Shown: in pieces, positions 34,342-45,296 of the stretch
Numbering within the stretch: position 1 is the stretch's first letter
Layout of the letters: each line of letters starts with the position of its first letter
Translations under genes and position numbers: made by a program
The notes under the pieces: model-generated
What the model saw: only the letters and a program-made list of their open reading frames with translations
The model's database searches: none
Told to the model about the DNA's origin: nothing
NCBI GenBank assembly: GCA_029465975.1
Contig: CM055744.1
Coordinates: 2,989,552 to 3,053,551, forward strand
Source of the DNA: Dallia pectoralis
Taxonomy: Eukaryota > Chordata > Actinopteri > Esociformes > Umbridae
Length of the DNA stretch: 64,000 nt
Direction: 5' to 3'

Positions 34342-34440
34342 GGGGTAGGCAACTAGATTCAGCCCGCAGGCCGGTCCCCATGTAGAGAACGGTCACGGGG
34401 GCCAGAACATAATTAACACGGCAAATTAACCAACTAACCC
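34342..34440 (+). mobile_element. hAT-like terminal fragment
   Basis: CAGGGGTAGGCAACTAGATT followed by CAGCCCGCAGGCCGG matches the 5' end of a widespread hAT family. I see no matching right end nearby, so it is a truncated piece. Confidence 0.4.
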
Positions 34441-34730
34441 GCCCAGAAATGCTTGGAATTGAAAACAACAATCCATTTACACCTTCATATCATTGAAACA
34501 TGGTCAGATGAGTCTCTTTTTCAGTTTGTGGAAATAGTTAAGGATCAGTTTATCTACACTAGATGAACGTGTTAGAATCTGATGAAAGTATGGCTTAAAT
34601 TGTTATAAAAAACATTACAGAAAATCCAGCAGTAAATGTGTATCTTCAAAGTGGCCACATATTGGGAATTCTGTTTTGGAGGCATACAGTGCTTTACAGC
34701 ATTGGTTTGGGCTCAATGATCCAACAGTTA

Positions 34731-34953
34731 CAGTATCTCCCAAAAGTGAGTACACCCCTCACATTTTTGTAAATATTTGTATAAATATTATATCTTTTCA
34801 TGTGACAACACTGAAGGAATTAAACTTTGCTACAATGTAAAGTAGTGAGTGTACTCAGAACAGGTTGACCTTTACATTTAGGCAAATTGTCATTTCTTTA
34901 GTGTTGTCACATAAAAAAACATAATCAAATATTTACAAAAATGTGCGATACTG
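34731..34953. mobile_element. Fold-back MITE made of two Tc1 terminal repeats
   Basis: The left arm begins CAGTATCTCCCAAAAGTGAG and contains CACATTTTTGTAAATATTTG. The right arm is its inverted copy, CAAATATTTACAAAAATGTG, ending GATACTG. The two arms (about 110 bp each) meet with almost no interior. A TA flanks the left end. It derives from a known fish Tc1 family by deletion of the whole transposase. Confidence 0.8.
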
Positions 34954-36294
34954 CATATACCTTCTCCTGTCTTCAATAGTGCAATTCACAGTTGGAGTTA
35001 CACCGGAATGAGGAGGAGAGGAAAAGTGTTACACACAGAGACTACAGGCCAGTCATACTACAATACTGTTGTGAGAACGATTTCATTTAAATAACGTACA
35101 ATACAAATACACATTTGTAATGAGAAAGTGTTGCAAGCAGCTCAGCAATAAGTCGAAAGCCTGCACACACACAGCGCCTTGACCTGTCAAAATATGATTT
35201 GGGCAACAGGGCCAGATACATGGCAAGCTTGCTTCATTAGTTTGTTATATATTTAGTGATTTTCATGAATTGAGGTTTGATCTCAATAGAAGAACGGATG
35301 AGTATTGTCACATGGGTTCAGTCAGACCATCAAATGTCTGCATAATCATCACAGTCGCAAAACGAAAGAGAAAATATGTGTAAATCCGTCCAATTGAGCA
35401 AGACAAACAATGTAACAAAAAAAGAGAAATTCCCATGACACAGATTAACCAAATCTGAAAAAGATCAAGCTAGATGTACAGTTCACGCCCCTTAGAAAGC
35501 AATGATCAGCCGAGGACACCATCCCCCGTTTAAAACAGCAGCGCTATAGAAACATACAGCAGGAAGCACAAAACGAAGCTTCAAAGCACCCCAGACCTAA
35601 CTCTCATTCATTTTTAATGAAGTACAATAAGTCACAGCAACACAGATGAAACCCTATCCACAGTTCTACCGGATGACTCCTAACCAACACAGCTCAGTTC
35701 TATACCTCCTCATGTTGTAATAACCTGGCTGGTCAGCGGCTCTCCACCCAGTGCTGACCTCATTTTACTACAATACATATTCAGGGCTACAGCGCGCCCT
35801 CCATGTCCATGTATATATTTATATACTATGTTCTCATCCCCGCCCCAATATGGTCATATCCAGTGTCCCTTACAACACTGTTGTTGTTCTTTCTAAGGGT
35901 CTCTGGAGAATTGCACCAGCACATCGTCCAACGCGTCCACGCCCAGGCATTCTGTTATCTTCCCCAGACTGCACGTCCAACCTGGAAGCCCATCAGCTCA
36001 GCCGGCGTAAGGTCCTGCTCGCTCGACTGATGACCTCAGTTAGGTTGCAGCTGCTCTGCCACCTGGGATCCCCGTCTCTGGTTCTTAATGAGTGCTCAGC
36101 GCGAGAACCCAATGATACCATCTTTTATGTTTAGACCAGCGAGGCTTAGGGACCGTGGTAATCTTAGAACCCGGCGCAAAATCTCCCGCGAATAGTCCGT
36201 AACAAGAGTGTAGATAGGTGCATAATATGAAAAATCACAACCTTATTTAAAGACTTAATGCAATGCTATAGAAGACAATGACAAATAGACCTAC
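34954..36294. other. Contactin intron, nothing else recognised
   Basis: Unique-looking DNA up to the exon at 36295. A + strand frame at 35751-36134 resembles degenerate non-LTR retrotransposon 3' end sequence (TNLRSSSSISLKVPRTRLST-like region is not clearly preserved), but I cannot support this. Confidence 0.35.
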
Positions 36295-36422
36295 CTTTAA
36301 CCATGACAGAACCGGAGCTGCTTGCCACTCCGAATTGGTTCCTTGCCACACATGTGTAAAGGCCAGCGTCTGCTTTGGTTGCATTCTGTATACGAAGGTT
36401 TCCATTTTCCAGAATTACAACT
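36295..36422 (-). CDS. Contactin (CNTN4/5/6-like), exon for the second half of Ig5
   Basis: A 128-base exon starts with one base completing a codon after ttgcag and ends with one base before gtaggt. It encodes VVILENGNLRIQNATKADAG then LYTCVARNQFGVASSSGSVM VKG. The NGNLRI.NATKADAG.YTC.A.NQFG.A motif is the E-F-G strand region of a contactin Ig domain. It joins in phase to EPTVITT of the next exon. Upstream exons (Ig1 to first half of Ig5) were not recognised in 36423-64000. Confidence 0.93.
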
Positions 36423-36565
36423 CTGCAAGCAGAAAAAGCGTATATTTCAGATGAATCAAATATTTCATGAACACAATTCTTTTCCAGCCTGTGAAATTCA
36501 AATGTAAGCATTGTTTATCATCATTAGAGTTCCCACAGAGAGAAAAGCAATTAGTCTAGTAGAGT

Positions 36566-38112
36566 TACACTACCTTTCAAAGTTTGGGGTCATCATAAAT
36601 GTCCTTGTTTTACATAAACATGAGTTTGAACAGGAAAAATCTCAACAATTATTCGAAAATATAGTACTTTGAATTTAAATAATAGATCTGTCCTTAAAAC
36701 TTTACCTTCATCCCCAAATTCTCAATTTGCAGAAATCACAGGCTTGCAGATCTTTAGGATTCTAATTGTCAAGATCTTGTAATCTAAAGAGATCCCGCAC
36801 AATGCTTGAAGCTGCTCCCACATAATGGATTGGTTTGATGGGCACTTCTCCCATACCATACGGTCAAGCTGCTCCCACATAATGGATTGGTTTGATGGGC
36901 ACTTCTCCCATACCATACGGTCAAGCTGCTCCCACATAATGGATTGGTTTGATGGGCACTTCTCCCATACCATACGGTCAAGCTGCTCCCACATAATGGA
37001 TTGGTTTGATGGGCACCTCTCCCATACCATACGGTCAAGCTGCTCCCACATAATGGATTGGTTTGATGGGCACTTCTCCCATACCATACGGTCAAGCTGC
37101 TCCCACATAATGGATTGGTTTGATGGGCACTTCTCCCATACCATACGGTCAAGCTGCTCCCACATAATGGATTGGTTTGATGGGCACTTCTCCCATACCA
37201 TACGGTCAAGCTGCTCCCACATAATGGATTGGTTTGATGGGCACTTCTCCCATACCATACGGTCAAGCTGCTCCCACATAATGGATTGGTTTGATGGGCA
37301 CTTCTCCCATACCATACGGTCAAGCTGCTCCCACATAATGGATTGGTTTGATGGGCACTTCTCCCATACCATACGGTCAAGCTGCTCCCACATAATGGAT
37401 TGGTTTGATGGGCACTTCTCCCATACCATACGGTCAAGCTGCTCCCACAACAGCTCAACAAGGTGCTGGCTACTCCATTATATGCAGAATACCTGCGGAC
37501 TGCTTCTTCCCTAAAAAGCTATTATATATAATGTGCCTGCAAGCCCAGTGGTCAGGCCCGTGGTGTGCTGGTTCGATTTTGGCCTGCGCCATTTCAGCGC
37601 ACAATTTTCCCCACTTACCTACATGAAAAAGAATAATATATACAAAAATATCCTTAAAAAAGTTATTGTATAGTTTGGAGCTGTGCTTTGGGTTATGTCC
37701 TCTTGTAGGAGGAAATTGGCTCCAATAAGCACCGTCCACAGGGCATGGCAAAATGGTAGAAATCGCCCACTTTCCCTCCACCAAAGCACCCCCAGGCCAT
37801 TGCCTTCAGCATGCTCTCAGATGGCACCATGGCCTCTACTTACGCACTTTCATTTGGTCTGCGTCTACAGAATGTTATTCTTTGGGATCCAAAACACCTC
37901 CAACTTAGATTTGTTTGTCCATAATACCTTTTTCCAATCTCTCTCTGTCCGGTGTCAGCACATCTTTATCGTTTCATGTTATTGACCAGTCTGAGATATG
38001 GCTCTATTTTTCTCTATTTCAATGTGATTGTTATTTTAATGGACAAAAAACTGCTTTTCTTTCAAAAACACAGAGATTTCTATGTGACCCCTGACTTTAC
38101 AATGGAAGTGTA
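36566..38112 (-). mobile_element. Tc1-like transposon copy (family D) with internal array
   Basis: The left end ACACTACCTTTCAAAGTTTG and the right end, which reads on - TACACTTCCATTGTAAAGTC then AGGGGTCACATAGAAATCTC, are the terminal repeats of a common fish Tc1 family. On - a transposase piece carries HNPKHSSKLYNNFF, the region of the second catalytic Asp (DNDPKHTSK in active enzymes), here with Asp replaced. The C-terminal segment LDRMVWEKCPSNQSIMWEQL is amplified 11-fold. A short GGTTCGATTTTGG-containing insert near 37545-37620 may be a tRNA-like SINE piece. Confidence 0.88.
36812..37448. repeat. 57-bp minisatellite, 11 copies, in a Tc1 transposase C-terminus
   Basis: The unit, beginning GCTGCTCCCACATAATGGAT, repeats with an exact 57-bp period and almost no divergence (a single T to C in the fourth copy). 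On the - strand in the transposase frame each unit is a 19-residue repeat. Because 57 is a multiple of three, three long frames stay open. Confidence 0.97.
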
Positions 38113-40751
38113 TATATCTTTTTTCTCTTTATTTGTTTTTGTGCTTTGAATTGCTGTCTCTTACAGAACACTATGATATTCACACCCCTAAATTATAGTC
38201 AGATCCTAATACCACACAGAGTGCCACAAATTATGGACTGGAGAAGTTGCAAGCTAAGTTGAGTATTATGAAACCATTGTGAATTTCATTGTTATACCTT
38301 CCTACATAATTGAATAGCCTACCTACATCAAGCCTCGCAAGAAATTGAATAATGAAAAAGGTAGAGCATAATTATAATTCAAACAGACGGCATAATTGTA
38401 ATCAATATGTATTATACTGCTTTAACTAAAATCAACATGTTGTTCATTTCCTTTATCTACCTCTGCAATAACATTTTTTTTTTAAATAGTCAATGATAAA
38501 TATGGTCTTCTTTATAAAGATCAAAACTAGCTTCTGGATATTGTGGACTGGCTGAAAAGCAATGCGTTTATATATTGGATGTGTTGTGATCCTCACATCA
38601 GTCAGTTGTTTGTTGTCTGCAGTCATGTTAATGCTCCTAAATACACCAATAGCCTTTACTTCAGTCCATAGTAGACTGTTCACTGTACAGATATATAGTC
38701 ATGCAGACATGAACAGGTACACATGTTAGTCGAGCACCAACATTAAACACTTTAGTTCCATGTGTAGTCAAGCTGCAGCATTCCACTAGCAATAGTCCAC
38801 CTGGAACCAACACATGTGACCACTTCAGTTGTCCAAATGCAACAGTGAACCATGCAGCTAGCCAAACAAACTGCTTTCCTCGCCTGGCCGACGAGTCCAC
38901 ATGCTCACTATTGCAGCAAACGTGAGAAAAAGGACTTTCAGACCGTGTTGGGTGTTACTTGAGGCGGCAACAAAAACTACACTTTAAATGTCATTAATAT
39001 TGAGAAGGGCTGCTTTGGCTCGTTGATCTTGGGGATAGCACAGCACATGAAGAAACAATAAAACACAAGTTACACGACACAGAAGGTGTGCCTGAATATA
39101 TCTGTCATTTGCCCAATGATTTAATTACAACTGCCGGCCTGGAAATAAAATAAATAGTCTGAGACACAACAGAGATCCTACAAAAAGAGAGATAGCACAC
39201 AGCAGAGATTATCTTAGCTTATTGTATAAAAATTTTAGACTGCAATTTGTCACATAATAAAGCATTTTGCCAACAATGGGAGTAACTGAAATTGGGCAGC
39301 CCGGGTGGTAAACCAGCATATCAAATAGCGGATTGTTGACTGTTAATGCGGCTATTATTGAACAGCAGGCCACAGCTAAAAGGCTTTTTGCAATATTTCT
39401 AGAATACAACTGCCGGAGAAACAGTTGGATGTGTCAGTGCCAGATACAAATAGCAAGGATATTTTCCCAATATGGCGATTGCTGCCAAGAAAGCAACTCA
39501 AATGAGGAATGTACAAAGTCTCTGTCTTACCAGAAAAAGTTGGATCCATAATGTTGTCAACTGTAATTTTGTCAGAGTTTTATCTGAGCTTTATTTGCAT
39601 TTATTTGTTGTTGATGCAAAACAGTTGAGCAGGCTACTGTAGGAGAGTGTAGCTATAATGGCCAGCCAGGCCTGGTAATGGGCCCTCGCACCCTTCAATG
39701 TGCCATTTCTAAATGATGCCAAACAGGCATTCTGCCAGTGACGCCTGGCTCTCTCATGATCAGTGCACTAGCCACTGTGGAATAAAGGCCCAATACGCTA
39801 CATTTGAGATAAATTGGAAGGCTGATAACTGTAAAATATGAATTCTAAAGTATCAGAAAACGTGTTTCTATTTCTTTTCAAAACGTTCTTCCAGTTTTTA
39901 TGGTGCATGTCTTTCCCTTTAAAATATCCACAAAAATGGAATTGAATAAGTAAAAAAAAATTGTATAAAACCCAACAAGTGACAACGATAGTTGTCACAA
40001 AGTGCTTTAACAAACTTTACCCAGCATGAAACCCAAAGAAAATGCATCAACAGGTTGCATCAAAAACTCCTTGATTTGGTCGAATTTGGAAAGAAATCTA
40101 GAGAGGAACCAGGCTTTGAGGGCTGGGCAGCCCTAATTACATCAAGACATGCAGTGATATGTTATCGAGCGCTAGAAAGGTCATTTAATTACATAAAGAA
40201 TTGCAAGATTGTTAGGAAATGGTAGCAACCAACCTCATAGTTTGGTTTAAATATTTCAACTGCAAAACAGGAGGTCACAGGAGAGGTCATTCGCAGGTAA
40301 TTGAATTCTTTTTTCAAACGTCCAGGGAATGGGATATATAGGGTACATATTAGTTACTATAAATTTCCCAATTCCCAAATTGCTCATTGTGACAAATTAG
40401 AAAGAAATGTCAATACAACTGATTTGTTAGTTTCAACATCACTTAATAAACAGCTCATGCTAGACTCACCCCATTAATGATCTTGACAAGTTCAATTAGA
40501 ACACTGCTGATACAATGCTATTTATGTTAGCAAACATTAAGGAACATATTAAATACAGAGAAAACTGCTTTATCAGTATTTTGAAAGTACTATATTTGAA
40601 AAAGTATCGCTGACATTCTACATTTTATGAAAACTCAAAAAAATGTAATAAAAAATGTGATATTTCATTTGAGATTAACTGTCATCCGAAAGGAAAATAA
40701 TTTGTCAACTTCAGTCGTTACATCCTTCAGTGGTCGACCTAGTGCAGGGTC
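38113..40751. other. Probable contactin intron, nothing else recognised
   Basis: AT-rich DNA without recognisable exons, transposon ends or arrays. Because upstream contactin exons should lie to the right, the whole interval is most simply intron. Confidence 0.45.
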
Positions 40752-40922
40752 ATACCACAGTACCAAAATACCTCAGTGCCAAAATACCACAGTACCAAAA
40801 TACCACAGTACCAAAATACCATAGTACCAGAGTACCATAATGCCAAAATACCACAGTACCAAAATACCACAGTACCAAAATACCACAGTACCAAAATACC
40901 ATAGTACCAAAGTACCAAAATT
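40752..40922. repeat. 16-bp minisatellite, about ten copies
   Basis: The unit ACCACAGTACCAAAAT repeats with a 16-bp period and variants ATAGTACC and CAGTGCC. Confidence 0.92.
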
Positions 40923-42575
40923 GTTGAGTTTGGCTAGTTCTTCAAATGTGTTGATGTATGCGGGATACATTTAAATAATCTCCGGAGGAATAATAGTCAC
41001 AAGTCACAAAAGAAATACAATAGAATGAGTTGATTGGCTGATTTCCCACTTGCAGGCTGTTATTTAGTGACAGAAACCCTATTAAAATGAAAGAAAAAAA
41101 CCCAGCTTCAACCCTGTACAAACATGTCCATTTGGAAAGTTCATTGTAATTTAACCAGTTCTTCGTTGACATCAGAACATTTTATATTAGAATTACCACA
41201 AACACGCAGGATTATCTTACTTTTTAAGTGCATTTCCTTTCATTTGTAAGGTTCCTTAAGTCCTGACTTTACAGAATGAATGATGAAGGATCTCTGTGTG
41301 TTGTTTGATGAATAGATCTCTACACTTGCATTTTGGAGTGTTGATGCAAATGCCTTTATCGGGTAAGCATGCAATTTATTAGAATACAGATGAAATGCAA
41401 AGGATGAGCTCAGGCTCTTTTCCAATAATCATTGAGAGCCTTATTCTGGTGACATGATGATTGATGCGTTGCTGCCGTTTGACAAACACAAATAATATCC
41501 ATAATAATCTCACTGGCGGGATGCCAACCAACTGCGGAAACCCCGCTCCTGGGTATTAGAGTGAAATATGGAGGCAGAAAGCGTATCTTTCATAGAAACA
41601 GTTCACCTTGAAAGGCGAGATAATATATGGTAACGAACTGGATATGAGTCCAAATAACTTCATAGACTTTATTCTTTTTAAGATATTCAGATAATTGGTG
41701 TGTGCTCAATCATGCTATCCTTAGTTAGGCCAACTGGGTTTGGGTTCCTTAACATTTAAAATATTGGCCCTCTCGCAACATTTTTCCTCCCACTGGTTAA
41801 ATACTTTATTAATGTCTTGTATAAAATATATAAACATAATTATTTGTTGTTACTTATACAACATGAATAATACCTTTTCTATGTAAAAAAGGAAGCAAAT
41901 AATTTCACTTGTAGACCATCGACAAATTAATCATCAAACAAACTTGCAGACTGCTAATACAATAACCATACTAGCAGAGGGGGAATCAGTCTTAAAAAGT
42001 GTCAGTTGCAATCAATACTAAATGATAATCCTGACATCCGTGTTATGAATGGGTATTTGGCCGGCCGATATTAGATGCAATTGAGATCAATTTGGTAGGT
42101 GATTATGAAGCATATTGAGGGTTTAGCATGAGGCGCCCGTCCATGTCTGCAATAGGCCAATAATGTGTGTAATAATATGTGTAATAATGTGTGTAATAAT
42201 GTGTGTAGGCATTCCTCTAGTCTGAGGCCAAACAACCGAACATAATCTGCATTCGATATCCTCCGGGCAGATATCTTAGAACAATATACAGAATGGAGCT
42301 AACTACTGTCTGATACCTGAGAAAGAGTGCTAGCAGCCTAGCACTGTGACGTTTCCACTGACATATTGATTGATGAATCACGAAAGATGGCCAACTAGCT
42401 AGTGCGTACCACCACTAGTACGTATTAGCTAAATACCTCATGATGAAATCAGGGATGCCACTGAGGATATTTCAGACAGCACATAGTGGACTAAACAGAT
42501 GAATGTGGATTCCTTCCTTGAGAGCTGACATTTAACAACATAATGCTGAATGCAAAGATGGTGGTGCGTAGAAAA
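40923..42575. other. Probable contactin intron, nothing else recognised
   Basis: No coding or transposon signal. A small GTGTGTAATAAT repeat lies at about 42163-42208. Confidence 0.45.
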
Positions 42576-43478
42576 GATATATAACATATATAACATGTAT
42601 AAAATATATAACATATATAACATAAATAACATATATAGCATTTGAAACATAAATAACAAATACTGTATAACATATATCATATATAACATATATAACATAA
42701 TAAATACCATATATAACATATATACCATATATAACATCATAAATACCATATACAACATATATAACATCCTAAATACCATATATAACATATATAACATCAT
42801 AAATTCCATATATAACATATATAACATCACATATAACATATGTAAATAACATCATAAATACCATATATAATATAACATCATAAATACCATATATAACATA
42901 TATAACATCATAAATACCATATATAACATCATAAATACCATATATAACATCATATATAACATATATAACATCATAAATACCATATATAACATATATAACA
43001 TCATAAATACTATATATAGCATATACAACATCATAAATACCATATATAACATATATAACATCATATATAACATCATAAATACCATATATAACATATATAA
43101 CATCATATATAACATATATAACATCATAAATACCATATATAACATCATATATAACATATATAACATCATAAATACCATATATAACATCATATATAACATA
43201 TATAACATCATAAATCATATATAACATATATAACATCATAAATACCATATATAACATCATATATAACATATATAACATCATAAATACCATATATAACATC
43301 ATATATAACATATATAACATCATAAATACCATATATAACATATATAACATCATAAATACCATATATAACATCATATATAACATATATAACATCATAAATA
43401 CCATATATAACATCATATATAACATATATAACATCATAAATACCATATATAACATATATAACATCATATATAACATGT
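42576..43478. repeat. AT-rich compound minisatellite
   Basis: Short blocks ATATATAACAT, CATAAATACC and CATCATATATAAC alternate in higher-order units of about 30-50 bp for 900 bases. Long frames on - (Met-Leu-Tyr and Ile-Tyr-Asp repeats) result from the repeat and are not genes. Confidence 0.95.
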
Positions 43479-44708
43479 GTTTGGAAATTCAACCGTATAT
43501 GGTTTCAACCCGCACCTTGTATCACTGGAGAAAGTTCAAGAAATTCAGTAACTACTGTACTTGCTTCATCTCTCAAAGAAATCATTTTCCTCAGGCACCC
43601 ATAACTTTTTGTACGCATAGTCGCATACTTCCTTAATCGGCATGTTTGTTGTTGCCAACAACCATATTCGGGTGCAGGTAACAGTGATTTGAAATGTATG
43701 TGTGTTGATTTGTAACTGAAGGTTTGAATTGTTATTCAAATCAAACTATTTAAATGCAATCACTTTACATCTTCACAGTCAGTTGAAGCTCAACACAGAT
43801 TGTTCCTAGTAAATTGTCATTGTTGGTTTAGATGGCCACATCTGGACAGTCTCTCCTTGTACATGATCCTTGCTACAGGGCTATACTGCCTACTGGAAAA
43901 CTGCACGAGGAAGCTTATCCAACTGTTACTCTATTATGTTTCTAGGATTTTCTTAATACAGTTGTTACATTGCAGTCTCATGGTAATGAAGCAAAAAACA
44001 CGTGACAAATGTGGTCAAATAGCTAGTTCATATGACCGCCAGACATCCTGGGCATCTGGGCAGCTTTTACCTTATATTTGCATGTTCTTAGCATAAAAGC
44101 CAGTGGTCCTACGAAATGTCAAGGGACCTTAACCAAACTCGACATTTGTTTCTAAATGACCAGCCAAAAATAGAATATGTGACTTTAAAAACGAGGCTGC
44201 GTGGGAAATAATAAGAACAATTCAAAAAACTGCTCTGCTGAATCTGCAAATATAAAAAAGCATCCCGCATTATTTTAAAGTAAAAAGAAATATGGTGTAG
44301 GATCTTGCGTTGCACATTTGAGCTACTATGTGGAGAGTTCTGTGGAATTACACGTCATTTAATGCAATTCTGAAAATTGCTCAGTTAGGAAAACCACTTA
44401 TCGAAGATACCATTTTATTTTAATTGGCTAGCATAAAAAGTAGTTCGTAAACACTCAACTCAAATTTGTTTTTAAAGTAAAAAAATGGATAATGTGTTGG
44501 TTAAAAAACATTTTATCAGCTTATCTTAATGACTTATTCTGTTTGTGATTTACTCTGAATACATCACCTGAAAAAGACAAACACTTTAAATGACCAATTA
44601 TCCTTTCAATTTCTATAATTAAGTGAGAGAATCACTATCCTGTCCGTATTGATTGGCCTCTATTAGATAGGAACAAAATGATGACGACAGTTTAAGAGCA
44701 CTGAGGCA
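43479..44708. other. Probable contactin intron, nothing else recognised
   Basis: Unique-looking AT-rich DNA with no supported feature. Confidence 0.45.
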
Positions 44709-45296
44709 GTTACAACGCTATGATGCATTCCATTTCAGTCACAGCCTTATGATGCATTGCATTTCAGTCACATCACTATGATGCATTGTATTTTAGTCAC
44801 AGCGCTATAATGCATTGTATTACAGTTACAGCACTATAACGCATTGTATTTCAGTCACATCACTATGATGCATTGTATTTCAGTCACAGAACTATGAAGC
44901 ATTGTATTTTAGTCACAGCACTATAATGCATTGTATTACAGTTACAGCACTATAACGCATTGTATTTCAGTCACAGTGCTGTGATGCATTGTATTTCAGT
45001 CACATCACTATGATGCACTGCATTTCAGTCACAGCGCTGTAATATATTGTATTTCAGTCACATCACTATGATGCATTGCATTTCAGTCACAGCACTGTGA
45101 TGTATTGTATTTCAGTCACATCACTATGATGCATTGCATCTCATTCACAGCGCTGTGATGTATTGTATTTCAGTAACATCATTTTGATGCATTGCATTTC
45201 AATCACAGCCTTACGATAAATTGTATTTCAGTCACATAACAATAATGCATTGTATTTCAGTCACATAACAATAATGCATTGTATTTCAGTCACAGA
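44709..45296. repeat. 29-bp diverged minisatellite, about 20 copies
   Basis: The unit TCACTATGATGCATTGTATT plus TCAGTCACA repeats with a 29-bp period. Copies are more diverged from one another than in the other arrays, suggesting greater age. Each unit contains the palindrome ATGCAT, or a one-base variant. Confidence 0.93.

Noticed and set aside
36722..37514. Three overlapping frames of 225-242 codons
   Set aside because: They are the 57-bp array in a Tc1 transposase remnant; only one frame corresponds to transposase, and it is broken outside the array.
42438..43492. Frames of 94-235 codons on - (Met-Leu-Tyr repeats)
   Set aside because: Artefact of the AT-rich compound array.
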